Below, one piece after another: positions 9,024 to 18,231 of a stretch of DNA of 64,000 nt. The notes under the pieces were generated by a model. The model saw only the letters and a program-made list of their open reading frames with translations. It made no database searches and was not told the DNA's origin. The translations under genes and the position numbers were made by a program. Origin of the DNA: Planosporangium thailandense. GTDB taxonomy: Bacteria; Actinomycetota; Actinomycetes; Mycobacteriales; Micromonosporaceae. Each line of letters begins with the position of its first letter. Positions within the stretch are counted from its first letter, which is position 1. The DNA lies in the NCBI RefSeq assembly GCF_011947195.1, contig NZ_JAATVY010000012.1, forward strand, positions 62,001 through 126,000, in the 5' to 3' direction.

Positions 9024-10739
9024 ATGCACACAGGTAAGAGGTTGGCGGGCGCCGTCGTCGCCGCCGGCGTCTCACTGCTGGTGGTTTCGGCGTGCGGTAG
9101 TGGCGGAAGCTCGAACAACGGCAAGACCGTCTCGTCGAGCTTCGCCGACTGCGCCACCAAGCCGAACACCTGCAACAGTGGCGACACCAAGAGCGGTGGC
9201 ACGTTCACATTCACGATCGAAAAGACGATCGACAACTGGAACCAGAACGACGGCGACGGGAACACCCAGGACTTCGGGGAGGTGCTCGACGGGGTCCTGC
9301 CCTCGGTGTTCAACGGCCAGCCTGACCTCGGCCCCGCGCTGAACACCGACCTGGTGACGTCGGCGCAGCAGACGAGCGCCAACCCGCAGACCATCGTCTA
9401 CAAGATCAACCCGAAGGCGGTCTGGGACGACGGCACGCCGGTCACGGCTGACGACTTCGTCTACGCCTGGAAGACCCAGAACGGCAAGGACTGCAAGGAC
9501 TGCAACGCGGCCAGCACGTCCGGGTACGACCAGATGAAGTCGGTCACCGGCTCGGACAACGGCAAGACCGTGACCGTGGTGTACGACACGCCGTTCACCG
9601 ACTGGAAGCAGCCCTTCGGCCCGCTCTACCCGGCGCACATCGCCCAGCAGCACGGTGACCTCGCCGCCTCCTGGAAGTGGTTCGGCGAGAACCCGGTGAA
9701 CTACTCGGCCGGTCCGTACAAGATCTCGGACTACCAGAAGGACGTCTCGGTCACCGAGGTTCCGAACCCGAAGTGGTGGGGCAAGAAGCCGAGCCTCGAC
9801 AAGCTGGTCTTCCGCATCATCACCGACCAGAACCAGGAAGTCCCCGCCCTCCAGAACAACGAGGTGCAGGCGATCTACCCGCAGCCGAACCAGGATCTCG
9901 TCAACCAGGTGAAGGCGCTGGCCCCCAACGTGCAGTACACCCTGGGCAAGGGCCTGACCTGGGAGCACCTCGACCTGAACCTGAAGAACAAGTTCCTGGC
10001 CGACAAGACGCTGCGCCAGGCGGTCTTCACGGCGGTCAACCGCCAGGCGATCATCGACAAGACCGTCGGTCAGTTCGCGCCGGGCATCAAGCCGCTCAAC
10101 AACCACAACTTCATGCCCGGCCAGGCCGGCTACAAGGACACCGTCACGGCGTCCGGCGCCGGTAACGGCGACATCGAGAAGGCCAAGAAGCTGCTGACCG
10201 ACGCGGGCTACAAGGGTGTCGGCACCGCGCTGACCACCGCGGCCGGCGAGCCGGTGACGATGCGCATCAGCTACACCATCGGCAACACGCTGCGTCAGGC
10301 GAGCGCCGAACTGTTCCAGAACGAGATGCAGCAGCTCGGCATCAAGGTCACCATCACGCCGATCCAGTCCCTGGGCAAGACGCTGAGCGCGGGCGACTTC
10401 GACGCGATCATCTACGCGTGGGTGGGCACGCCGTTCCCGTTCGCGGGCGCGGTGCAGATCTGGACCGAGGCCGGCGGCAGCGACTACGGCCACTGGTCGA
10501 ACCCGCAGGCCGACGCGCTGACCAAGCAGGCCGCGAGCGAGTCCGACCTCAAGAAGGCGACGGACCTGCTCAACCAGGCCGACCAGATGCTGTCCAACGA
10601 CTACTACTCGCTTCCGCTGTTCCAGAAGCCGACCTTCCTCGCGGTGTACTCGCAGTTCGCGAACATCCGCGACAACGCGACCAACGTCGGCCCGGCGTAC
10701 AACGACGGGGAGTGGGGTCTGCGCGCCTCTGCCAAGTGA
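9024..10739 (+). CDS. peptide-type ABC transporter substrate-binding lipoprotein (family 5)
   Basis: Captures oligopeptides or similar solutes outside the membrane and hands them to the permease pair encoded next. 571 residues. The N terminus is a lipoprotein signal: basic MHTGKR, a hydrophobic core, and lipobox VVSAC with Cys24. The family 5 features are the VYKINPKAVWDDGTPVTADDFVYAWK strand region (about 125-150) and the repeated ADKTLRQAVFTAVNRQAIID segment that marks the peptide-binding fold. GGAGG lies 6 bases before ATG 9024. First gene of a five-gene operon. The real ligand cannot be told from sequence. Confidence 0.92.
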   Translation: MHTGKRLAGAVVAAGVSLLVVSACGSGGSSNNGKTVSSSFADCATKPNTCNSGDTKSGGTFTFTIEKTIDNWNQNDGDGNTQDFGEVLDGVLPSVFNGQPDLGPALNTDLVTSAQQTSANPQTIVYKINPKAVWDDGTPVTADDFVYAWKTQNGKDCKDCNAASTSGYDQMKSVTGSDNGKTVTVVYDTPFTDWKQPFGPLYPAHIAQQHGDLAASWKWFGENPVNYSAGPYKISDYQKDVSVTEVPNPKWWGKKPSLDKLVFRIITDQNQEVPALQNNEVQAIYPQPNQDLVNQVKALAPNVQYTLGKGLTWEHLDLNLKNKFLADKTLRQAVFTAVNRQAIIDKTVGQFAPGIKPLNNHNFMPGQAGYKDTVTASGAGNGDIEKAKKLLTDAGYKGVGTALTTAAGEPVTMRISYTIGNTLRQASAELFQNEMQQLGIKVTITPIQSLGKTLSAGDFDAIIYAWVGTPFPFAGAVQIWTEAGGSDYGHWSNPQADALTKQAASESDLKKATDLLNQADQMLSNDYYSLPLFQKPTFLAVYSQFANIRDNATNVGPAYNDGEWGLRASAK

Positions 10740-10786
10740 CGCGCACCGAGTAGTCAGTAACCGCTTCTTTTACAGTGGGTAGTGTC

Positions 10787-10814
10787 GGATCCCGGACGTC
10801 AGTGTCCGGGATCC
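10787..10814 (+). terminator. hairpin between binding protein and permease genes
   Basis: A perfect 11-base stem (GGATCCCGGAC, 10787-10797, with 10804-10814) and a 6-base loop lie between the first two operon genes, 32 bases before the permease start. No long U-run follows. Such hairpins usually protect or partly terminate the binding-protein message so that it is made in excess. Confidence 0.7.
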
Positions 10815-10845
10815 TTCACTAAGTGGGCACAGCTGGGAGGAATGC

Positions 10846-11832
10846 GTGCTCGCATACGTCATACGACGCATCTTCGTCTCGATCCCGATCCTGATCGGAT
10901 CCACGATCCTGGTCTTCATCATGGTCAAGTTCTCGGGCGACCCGCTCGAGGGCCTGAAGATGCGCAATCCGCCGCCACCGCGGCAGACCATTCTGAACGA
11001 GGAGCACCGCCTCCGGCTGGACAAGCCCGTCTGGGAGCAGTACTGGCTCTGGCTCAAGGGCCTGGTCCTGCACGGTGACTTCGGGCCCTCGGTGCACGGC
11101 AACATCAACATCGGTCACGAACTGGGTGACCGGCTCTTCGTCACGCTCCGGCTGGTCGTGCTGTCGGTGCTTATCGCCCTCATCTTCGCGGTCATCACGG
11201 GCGTGGTGAGCGCGGTGAAGCAGTACTCGGCCACCGACTACAGCTTCACCTTCCTCGGCTTCCTGTTCCTGGCGATGCCGTCCTTCTGGTTCGCGATCCT
11301 GCTCAAGTCGGCCGGCATCGCGTACAACCAGGCCACCGGTACCGAGGCATTCTTCACGATCGGCGAGAAGTCGGTCCTCCTCACCGACGACTCGGGGTGG
11401 GGGCAGTTCAAGGACATCGCCGGGCACATGGTGCTTCCGACCATCTCGCTGGCCCTCATCAGCTACGCGGCATGGAGCCGCTTCCAGCGCGCATCGATGC
11501 TGGAGGTGCTCAACAGCGACTACGTCCGCCTGGCGCGGGCCAAGGGGCTGCGCAGCCGCCAGGTGCTGGTCCGTCACGCGCTCCGGACGGCGCTGATCCC
11601 GCTGACCACCGTCACCGCGCTCGATATCGCGGCGCTGCTGGGCGGCGCCGTCATCACCGAAATGGTGTTCCAGTGGCACGGGCTCGGCGACTACCTGCTG
11701 AGGTCGATCCGGGACCACGACGCGTACGCGATGATGGGCTGGCTGCTGGTCTCCGCGATCATCGTCATCGTCTTCAACCTGATCGCCGACCTGCTGTACA
11801 GCGTGCTGGACCCGAGGATCCGCTATGAGTAG
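10846..11832 (+). CDS. peptide-type ABC transporter permease (DppB/OppB class)
   Basis: Inner-membrane channel subunit; 328 residues. It has the N-terminal AYVIRRIFVSIPILIGSTILVFIM segment of the DppB class, five further hydrophobic spans, and the EAA-type loop SDYVRLARAKGLRSRQVLVRHA near residues 224-245 that contacts the ATPases. The start is GTG at 10846 with GGGAGG 6 bases upstream. It lies 106 bases after the binding protein and 48 bases before the second permease. Confidence 0.93.
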   Translation: MLAYVIRRIFVSIPILIGSTILVFIMVKFSGDPLEGLKMRNPPPPRQTILNEEHRLRLDKPVWEQYWLWLKGLVLHGDFGPSVHGNINIGHELGDRLFVTLRLVVLSVLIALIFAVITGVVSAVKQYSATDYSFTFLGFLFLAMPSFWFAILLKSAGIAYNQATGTEAFFTIGEKSVLLTDDSGWGQFKDIAGHMVLPTISLALISYAAWSRFQRASMLEVLNSDYVRLARAKGLRSRQVLVRHALRTALIPLTTVTALDIAALLGGAVITEMVFQWHGLGDYLLRSIRDHDAYAMMGWLLVSAIIVIVFNLIADLLYSVLDPRIRYE

Positions 11833-11880
11833 GCGAAGTCAGCGAGTCTTGAGCCCACGGCATGGCAGCGAGGTGACGGC

Positions 11881-12822
11881 ATGAGTGAGATTCGCGCGAG
11901 TTCGGTGACGACGTCGGGCGCCCCACAGCCGACGTCGCCGACCGGTGCGGCCGACCGGGAGTTCACGGTCAAGGAGCGCAGCCAGCTCCAGCAGGCGTTC
12001 CGCCGCTTCCTGCGGCACCGGCTCGCCGTGCTCAGCCTGGTGCTGTTCATCCTGATCGTGCTGCTGGCGTTCGTCGGGCCGCTGATCTGGAAGTACAAGT
12101 ACACCGACATCACCCCGGACAACTCGCAGCCGCCGTCGCCGGCCCACCCGTTCGGCACCGACAGCCTCGGGCACGACTGGTTCGCCCAGGTGCTGCGCGG
12201 GCTCCAGCAGTCGGTGAAGGTGGCGCTGTGCATCGCGATCGTCGCGTCGACCCTCGGAGTGGTGTGGGGCGGCGTCTCCGGCTACTACCGGGGCATCTCC
12301 GACTCCGTGCTGATGCGGTTGGCCGACCTGATCCTGACGATTCCGGCGATCGCGCTGGCCGCGGCGCTCGGCAACATCGGCGGCGGCACCTGGTGGATGA
12401 TCGCACTGGTCCTCGGCGGGCTGTCCGCCCCGCTGGTGGCCCGCGCCGTGCGCGGCGTGGTGCTGTCCCTGCGTGAGCAGGAGTTCGTCGAGGCGGCCCG
12501 GGCGCTCGGCGCCTCGGACCGCTGGATCATCCTGCGCCACCTGGTGCCCAACGCGTTCGCGGTGGTCATCGTCTACGCGACGCTGCTGGTGGCCACCGGC
12601 ATCCTGTCCGAGACCGCGCTGTCGTTCATCGGCTTCGGGGTGCACCCGCCGGACACCTCGCTCGGGCTGCTTATCTACCAGGCGCAGTCGGCGGTCCAGA
12701 CCCGGCCCTGGCTGTTCTACTTCCCGGGCCTGTTCATCATTCTGATCGCGCTCACGGTCAACTTCATCGGTGACGGCCTGCGCGACGCGTTCGACCCCCG
12801 ACAGACGAGGCAACGCCGATGA
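11881..12822 (+). CDS. peptide-type ABC transporter permease (DppC/OppC class)
   Basis: Second channel subunit; 313 residues. A cytoplasmic N tail of about 45 residues leads into AVLSLVLFILIVLLAFVGPLIW, then DSLGHDWFAQVLRGLQQS, the loop typical of DppC, and the EAA motif EFVEAARALGASDRWIILRH near 200-220. The final ATGA at 12819-12822 overlaps the start of the first ATPase gene. Confidence 0.93.
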   Translation: MSEIRASSVTTSGAPQPTSPTGAADREFTVKERSQLQQAFRRFLRHRLAVLSLVLFILIVLLAFVGPLIWKYKYTDITPDNSQPPSPAHPFGTDSLGHDWFAQVLRGLQQSVKVALCIAIVASTLGVVWGGVSGYYRGISDSVLMRLADLILTIPAIALAAALGNIGGGTWWMIALVLGGLSAPLVARAVRGVVLSLREQEFVEAARALGASDRWIILRHLVPNAFAVVIVYATLLVATGILSETALSFIGFGVHPPDTSLGLLIYQAQSAVQTRPWLFYFPGLFIILIALTVNFIGDGLRDAFDPRQTRQRR

Positions 12823-13919
12823 CCGCAGAGAGCAACATCCAACTGGACCGCCGTTCCGCCGACGGCGACGCCGTTCTCGAGGTCGAGAACCTCACCGTCG
12901 AGTTCCCCACCGAGGACGGCGTCGTGCAGGCCGTCCGCGGCGTCAGCTACCGGCTCGCGCCGGGCGAGGCGATGGGGATCGTCGGTGAGTCGGGCTCCGG
13001 AAAGTCCGTGACCTCGATGGCGGTCATGGGGCTGCTGCCGAAGACCGCGAAGATCACGGGGTCGGTGCGCTTCCGGGGCGAGGAGCTGCTCGGGCGCAGC
13101 GAGAACGGGTTCGCCGAGATCCGCGGCAAGAAGATCGCCATGATCTTCCAGGACCCGCTGACGTCGCTCAATCCGGTGTACACGGTGGGTCGGCAGATCG
13201 CCGAGGCGATCCTGGCCCACAACGACGTCTCCAAGAAGGTGGCGAACGACCGGGCGGTCGAACTGCTCGCCACCGTCGGCATCCCGTTCCCCGAGCAGCG
13301 GGTGAACAACTACCCGCACGAGATGTCCGGCGGCATGCGGCAGCGGGTGGTCATCGCCATCGCGATGGCCAACGACCCCGACGTCATCATCGCCGACGAG
13401 CCCACCACCGCCCTCGACGTGACGGTGCAGGCCCAGGTGCTGGAGGCGCTCGAGGCGGCCCGCGCCGCCACCGGCGCCGCGCTCGTCCTGATCACCCACG
13501 ACCTCGGCGTCATCGCCGGCCACGCCGACCGCATCTGCGTGATGTACGCCGGCAAGCTGGTCGAGAAGGGCACCGTCGACGAGGTGTTCTACGAGCCGCG
13601 GATGCCGTACACGCTCGGCCTGCTCGGCAGCCTGCCGCGCCTGGACGAGGCCGGTCGCGAGCGGCTCACCCCGATCGTCGGTTCGCCGCCGTCGCTGATG
13701 CACCTGCCGCCGGGCTGCCCCTTCACGCCGCGGTGCCCGCTCGCGCAGCCGATCTGCGAGGAGCGGGAGCCGGATCTGTACGGCACGGATCAGCCCGGCC
13801 ACGTGGCGGCGTGCCACTTCCACGAGCGGTTGGTCGGGGTGACCCCCGGTCAGCTGTTCCGGCCGACCTCGGCGGACACCGGGTCGGTCGCGCCTGCGAA
13901 CCTGGAGACACAGCAATGA
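12819..13919 (+). CDS. peptide ABC transporter ATPase (DppD/OppD class)
   Basis: ATP-hydrolysing subunit; 366 residues. Walker A is GESGSGKS at about residues 56-63, the signature is [12 protein letters not shown], Walker B is [13 protein letters not shown], and the H-loop is LITHDLGV. The C-terminal oligopeptide/dipeptide extension has the Cys-containing [16 protein letters not shown] segment found in this class, where it binds an Fe-S cluster in some members. ATGA overlaps at both ends (12819 and 13916) show tight translational coupling with its neighbours. Confidence 0.94.
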   Translation: MTAESNIQLDRRSADGDAVLEVENLTVEFPTEDGVVQAVRGVSYRLAPGEAMGIVGESGSGKSVTSMAVMGLLPKTAKITGSVRFRGEELLGRSENGFAEIRGKKIAMIFQDPLTSLNPVYTVGRQIAEAILAHNDVSKKVANDRAVELLATVGIPFPEQRVNNYPHEMSGGMRQRVVIAIAMANDPDVIIADEPTTALDVTVQAQVLEALEAARAATGAALVLITHDLGVIAGHADRICVMYAGKLVEKGTVDEVFYEPRMPYTLGLLGSLPRLDEAGRERLTPIVGSPPSLMHLPPGCPFTPRCPLAQPICEEREPDLYGTDQPGHVAACHFHERLVGVTPGQLFRPTSADTGSVAPANLETQQ

Positions 13920-14974
13920 CGGCCCCGAACGTGGCGGAACCGGCGGTGAGCACCGACCGCCAACCCGTACTCGCCGTACACGACCTGGTCAAGCACTTCC
14001 CGGTGCGCTCGCGCGGCCTCGTCCGCCGCCGGGTCGGCGACGTCCACGCGGTCTGCGGCCTCTCGTTCGACCTGTTCGAGAACGAGACGCTGGGCCTGGT
14101 CGGTGAGTCCGGCTGCGGCAAGACGACGACGGGCCGGCTGCTGCTCAACCTGATCCCGGCGACCTCCGGCGAGGTCGTCTACGGCGGGCGCAACCTGGTC
14201 GAGCTCTCGCCCGGGCAGATGCGGCCGCTGCGGCGGGACCTGCAGATCGTCTTCCAGGACCCGTTCGCCTCGCTCGACCCGCGGATGACGGTCAACGAGA
14301 TCGTGGCCGAGCCGCTGCGCATCCACGGGCTCCTCGGCTCCGGCAAGCAGGCGCGGGACAAGGTCCGGGAGTTGCTGCGGATGGTCGGGCTCAACCCAGA
14401 GCACGGCAACCGGTACCCGCACGAGTTCTCCGGCGGCCAGCGGCAGCGCATCGGCATCGCCCGGGCGCTGGCGCTGCGGCCCAAGGCGCTCGTCCTCGAC
14501 GAGCCGGTCTCGGCGCTGGACGTGTCGATCCAGGCCGGCGTGATCAACCTGCTCGATGACCTGCAGCACGAGCTGGGCCTGTCGTACCTGTTCATCTCGC
14601 ACGACCTGTCGGTGGTGCGGCACATCGCCGACCGGGTCGCCGTGATGTACCTCGGCAAGATCGTGGAGCTGGCCGACAAGGAGGAGCTGTTCACCCGGGC
14701 GGCTCACCCGTACACGCAGGCGCTGATCTCGGCGATCCCGCTGCCGGACCCGCGCAAGGAGCGCAGCCGTCAGCGCATCACGCTGACCGGCGACGTGCCG
14801 AGCCCGGTCAGCCCGCCCAGCGGCTGTCGGTTCCGTACCCGCTGCCCGAAGTTCGCCGACGTGCTGAGCGAGGACGAGCGGCAGAAGTGCGTGAACGAGG
14901 AGCCGGCCCTGATCGACCGGGGCCAGGGGCACGCCTCGGCGTGCCACTACGCGGAGGCGATGAAGCTGGTCTGA
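13916..14974 (+). CDS. peptide ABC transporter ATPase (DppF/OppF class)
   Basis: Second ATPase of the importer; 352 residues from ATG 13916, which overlaps the previous stop. Walker [12 protein letters not shown] (about 64-74), signature [12 protein letters not shown], Walker [14 protein letters not shown] and H-loop FISHDLSV are all present. The C-terminal extension has [10 protein letters not shown] and a later CHY. The last 28 bases overlap the end of the convergent RDD gene. Confidence 0.94.
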   Translation: MTAPNVAEPAVSTDRQPVLAVHDLVKHFPVRSRGLVRRRVGDVHAVCGLSFDLFENETLGLVGESGCGKTTTGRLLLNLIPATSGEVVYGGRNLVELSPGQMRPLRRDLQIVFQDPFASLDPRMTVNEIVAEPLRIHGLLGSGKQARDKVRELLRMVGLNPEHGNRYPHEFSGGQRQRIGIARALALRPKALVLDEPVSALDVSIQAGVINLLDDLQHELGLSYLFISHDLSVVRHIADRVAVMYLGKIVELADKEELFTRAAHPYTQALISAIPLPDPRKERSRQRITLTGDVPSPVSPPSGCRFRTRCPKFADVLSEDERQKCVNEEPALIDRGQGHASACHYAEAMKLV

Positions 14975-15846
14975 CGATCGCCCGTCGGGGTGTGGTCGGG
15001 CTTCGGCGTGAGGCCCGGCCACACCGAGGCGGTGGCGGCCCTGGCCGCGGCCAGCCGACCGGCGGCCCGCCGGTGCCGCTCGGCGAGCACCGCCGCCAGG
15101 TAGGCCCAGCCGGGCACGCCGGGCGGGGGAGGCGGCGTGACGCGGCTGGCTACCTCGGCGGCCAGCGCGTGTCCGAGGCGGCTGCGGGCCGGTTCCCGCA
15201 GGTGCCTGTTGCGGGCCAGGAAGTGCCGCACCGCGAGCGCCAGGTCGTCGTCGAGGCCGGTCAGATCGAGCAGCGCGGCCCACGGTCCGAGCCCGGGCGG
15301 CATGGCCGGCGCCCATCCCCAGGCCGACGGGGTGCGCTCGTGGATCACGATCGTGCCGGCCGTGAGGTCACCGAGGCGCTCGCCGCGGGGGTGGGCGAGC
15401 ATCGTGGTCAGGCTGACGATCCAGGTCAGAATGGGGAACACCAGCCCAGGCCACTCCACGGCCACCGCCACGAGGCGGCGGGTGAGCGCGTGCCGGAACC
15501 GGATGGGGCCGCCGTCGGCCCGCACCACGCGCAGACCGAGCGCGAGCTTGCCGACCGTACGGCCGCCGGCCAGCGTCTCCATCGCGACCGGGTAGCCGAC
15601 GAGCACCACGACGGTGAGGACGACGGTCAGCCCCGCCATGAGCGCCGCGTCGGCGGTCGGGCCGGCCAGCGCTACAACCAGGCCGGTGGCCCACCCCAGG
15701 ACTAGGAACGCCACCGCCTGTACGACAAGGTCCACCATGACGGCGAGTACGCGGGAGCCGATGCCGGCGATCCGGACGTCCAACTCCACCGCCTCGCCGC
15801 TGACGAGCCGGCCGGACCCGCCCGCGGGCGGGGAAAGTGGATCCAT
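14947..15846 (-). CDS. RDD-family membrane protein
   Basis: A 299-residue membrane protein of the RDD family. It begins [30 protein letters not shown], with the R and D positions that name the family, and has hydrophobic spans at [41 protein letters not shown] and [17 protein letters not shown]. The conserved [16 protein letters not shown] and [17 protein letters not shown] motifs follow. The C-terminal 110 residues are a soluble, Ala/Arg-rich tail. I prefer ATG 15846; ATG 15864 is an equally possible start. It is divergent from the SpoIIM-like gene, with which RDD genes commonly associate. Function is not established. Confidence 0.85.
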   Translation of the reverse strand: MDPLSPPAGGSGRLVSGEAVELDVRIAGIGSRVLAVMVDLVVQAVAFLVLGWATGLVVALAGPTADAALMAGLTVVLTVVVLVGYPVAMETLAGGRTVGKLALGLRVVRADGGPIRFRHALTRRLVAVAVEWPGLVFPILTWIVSLTTMLAHPRGERLGDLTAGTIVIHERTPSAWGWAPAMPPGLGPWAALLDLTGLDDDLALAVRHFLARNRHLREPARSRLGHALAAEVASRVTPPPPPGVPGWAYLAAVLAERHRRAAGRLAAARAATASVWPGLTPKPDHTPTGDRQTSFIASA

Positions 15847-15884
15847 CGCCACAGTGAACACCATCCGCCGGCCGGGCGGGGCAC

Positions 15885-15900
15885 TACAGTCAACGCTGTG
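15885..15900 (+). promoter_or_regulatory. -10 box placed for leaderless start of the SpoIIM-like gene
   Basis: TACAGT at 15885-15890 is followed by exactly 7 bases and then the GTG start at 15898. No Shine-Dalgarno sequence is present, so transcription and translation probably begin at the same base. Confidence 0.5.
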
Positions 15901-16851
15901 GATCTGGACGCGTACGTCGCTGAGCACGCCGGCGAATGGCGCCGGCTGCAGTGGCTCGCCCAGCGGCGGCGGTTGTCGGCGGCGCAGGCCGACGAGCTGG
16001 TCGAGCTCTACCAGCGGACCGCCACGCACCTGTCCCTGATCCGAAGCCGCTCACCCGACCCCGTCCTGGTGGCGCGGCTGTCGCACCTGGTACTCGCGGC
16101 CCGGTCGGCCATCACCGGGCCCGGCGTGTTCTCGTGGCGGTCGATCGGGCGCTTCTTCACCGTCTCGTTCCCGCTGGAGACGTACCGGGCGTGGCGGTGG
16201 TGGACGGCGGTGGCCGCCGGCTTCGTCGCCCTGTCGGGCGCGCTCATCGGGTACGTGGCGGGCCATCCCGACGCGGCGCACGTCTTCATGAGCGCAGACG
16301 AGATCGACCAGGTCGTCAACACCGACTTCGTCGGCTACTACAGCGCCTACCAGCCGCAGAACTTCGCGTTCCAGGTCTGGACCAACAACGCCTGGCTGTC
16401 GGCGCAGTGTCTGGCCTCCGGCGTACTGATCGTGCCGGTGCTGTACCTGTTGGCCATGAACGCGCTCAACACGGGCGTCATGGGCGGGGTGATGGTGTCG
16501 GCCGGCCGGGCGGACGTGTTCTTCGGCTACCTCGCGCCGCACGGCCTGCTGGAGCTGACCGCGGTGTTCATCGCCGCGGGCGTCGGCCTGCGCGTCGGAT
16601 GGGCGTGGATCGCGCCCGGCCCGGGTCGGACCCGGGGACAGGCGCTCACGCGGGCCGCCCGGTCCGGCATGCTGGTCGCGCTCGGGCTGGTCGGGGTACT
16701 CGCGGTCAGCGGGCTGCTGGAGGCGTTCGTGACGCCGTCCGGGCTGCCGACCGTGCTGCGCGTCGGTGTCGGGGCGGTGGTCTGGCTGGCCTTCCTGACC
16801 TACGTGGTGGTGGCGGGCCGTCGCGCCGCACGCACCGATCCTTCGTCATGA
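15898..16851 (+). CDS. SpoIIM-like (DUF95) integral membrane protein
   Basis: A 317-residue membrane protein of the stage II sporulation M family. A soluble N-terminal helical part begins MDLDAYVAEHAGEWRRLQWLAQ, followed by LVELYQRTATHLSLIRSR. Five or so membrane spans follow: AVAAGFVALSGALIGYVAG, LASGVLIVPVLYLLAMNAL, YLAPHGLLELTAVFIAAGVGL and two near the C terminus. The PHGLLELTAVFIA motif is diagnostic. It pairs with the divergent RDD gene and the MoxR/DUF58 operon, a common actinobacterial grouping. The stop codon lies inside a 24-base inverted repeat. Role unknown outside sporulating firmicutes. Confidence 0.87.
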   Translation: MDLDAYVAEHAGEWRRLQWLAQRRRLSAAQADELVELYQRTATHLSLIRSRSPDPVLVARLSHLVLAARSAITGPGVFSWRSIGRFFTVSFPLETYRAWRWWTAVAAGFVALSGALIGYVAGHPDAAHVFMSADEIDQVVNTDFVGYYSAYQPQNFAFQVWTNNAWLSAQCLASGVLIVPVLYLLAMNALNTGVMGGVMVSAGRADVFFGYLAPHGLLELTAVFIAAGVGLRVGWAWIAPGPGRTRGQALTRAARSGMLVALGLVGVLAVSGLLEAFVTPSGLPTVLRVGVGAVVWLAFLTYVVVAGRRAARTDPSS

Positions 16852-16900
16852 TCGCGGAACTTTTTCCGTGTCTCAGCACGGAAAAAGTTCCGCGATCATG
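16847..16900. terminator. 24-base perfect inverted repeat, bidirectional terminator
   Basis: Arms 16847-16870 and 16877-16900 are perfectly complementary over 24 bases with loop TCTCAG. The arm contains CGGAACTTTTTCCGTG, so U-rich runs occur inside the stem on both strands. It covers the stop of the SpoIIM-like gene and sits 15 bases from the end of the convergent DUF58 gene. Confidence 0.85.
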
Positions 16901-16914
16901 GGGGAGTGGGGGCC

Positions 16915-18231
16915 TCAGAGGCGGCCGGTCGCCTTCATCGCCAGGTACGCGTCGGCCACCCGGGAGGCGAAAAGCTCCACGGGCGCGTCGACGACCTCGA
17001 CACCGTGCCGGGTCAGCGCGGCGCGTACCCGGTCGCGCTCGGCGAGCGCCCGGTGCGCGGCCGCCGCGGTGTAGAGATCGTCGACCGAGCCGGAGCCGGC
17101 CGTATCGGTCAGGCGGGCCAACTGCTGGTCGTGGACGGCGGCGACGACCACCTTGTGCCGGGCGGCCAGGCGGGCGAGGACCGGCAGCAGCCCCTCGCCC
17201 AGCGCCGCCGGCTCCAGGGCGGTGAACAGCACCACCAGGGACCGCTTGCGCTCCCGCCGCAGCACCTCGCCGGCGACGAGACCGAAGTCGGTCTCCACCA
17301 GGGCCGGCTCCAGCGGTGCGAGCGCCGACACGAGCCGCCACATCAGCGCCTGCTGGCCGACGCCCGCCACCGACGCGCGTACCGCCGTATCCACGGCCAG
17401 CAGGTCGACCCGGTCGCCCGCGCGGGCGGCCAGCGAGGACAGCAGCAGCGCCGCGTCGATGGCCGCGTCCAGTCGGGGCTCGTCGCCGACGCGCACCGCC
17501 GACGTACGCCCGGTGTCGAGCACGCACAGCACGCGCCGGTCCCGTTCCGGCCGCCAGCTACGGACCACCACGTCGGAGCGGCGGGCGCTGGCCCGCCAGT
17601 CGATCGAGCGCACGTCGTCGCCGACCACGTACTCGCGCAAGGCGTCGAACTCGGTGCCCTGCCCGCGCCCACGGGTCACCACCGCGCCGTCGAGCACCCG
17701 CAGTCGGGCCAGCTTCTCCGGCAGGTACCGGCGGGAGGTGAAGCGTGGCAGCACCCGGATCGTCCACGGCGGGGTGCGGCGGTCGTCGGTCCGTTGCCGG
17801 CTCTGCCGGTACGCCAGTCCCAGCGGCCCGTACGACCGTAGGCTCACCCGGACGCACGGCCGGTCGCCGCGCCGCGTGGGCCGCAGCGTCGTCTCGACCG
17901 TGCCGCTCGCGCCCGGCTCCAGATCGAGCCGGTGGGAGTACGGGCCGGCACCGGCCGACGGCACCCAGGCGTCCCGGACGCGGGCCCGCAGCCGCCGGGG
18001 CGAGCCGTTGGTCAGGGTGAGGCGGACGGTGGCCGTCTCGTCGAGCCACATCACCCGGTCACCGTCGCGCGCCAGGGCCACGGTCGTGAGGGGAGCGGCT
18101 ACCGCGAGGTCGGCCAGTACCAGCACCAGCAGCGCGCCGACCACGACCGCCGCGCCGAGCCAGGGCGCGGGCGTCCACGGCACCACCAGGGCGCCGGCGA
18201 CCAGCAGCAGCGGTACCCGCTCGGTGATCAT
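16915..18231 (-). CDS. DUF58 domain protein with von Willebrand A-like fold
   Basis: A 438-residue protein that partners MoxR ATPases. Two N-terminal membrane spans are seen: VPLLLVAGALVVPW and WLGAAVVVGALLVLVLADLAVA (about 6-50). The DUF58 core has GRGQGTEFDALREYVVGDDVRSIDWRASARR (about 205-235), followed by the VWA-like strand RRVLCVLDTGRTS, where a MIDAS motif would be DxSxS but is DTGRTS here. ATG at 18231 overlaps the MoxR stop (ATGA). Such proteins may act as adaptors through which MoxR remodels envelope complexes; that role is inferred. Confidence 0.9.
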   Translation of the reverse strand: MITERVPLLLVAGALVVPWTPAPWLGAAVVVGALLVLVLADLAVAAPLTTVALARDGDRVMWLDETATVRLTLTNGSPRRLRARVRDAWVPSAGAGPYSHRLDLEPGASGTVETTLRPTRRGDRPCVRVSLRSYGPLGLAYRQSRQRTDDRRTPPWTIRVLPRFTSRRYLPEKLARLRVLDGAVVTRGRGQGTEFDALREYVVGDDVRSIDWRASARRSDVVVRSWRPERDRRVLCVLDTGRTSAVRVGDEPRLDAAIDAALLLSSLAARAGDRVDLLAVDTAVRASVAGVGQQALMWRLVSALAPLEPALVETDFGLVAGEVLRRERKRSLVVLFTALEPAALGEGLLPVLARLAARHKVVVAAVHDQQLARLTDTAGSGSVDDLYTAAAAHRALAERDRVRAALTRHGVEVVDAPVELFASRVADAYLAMKATGRL

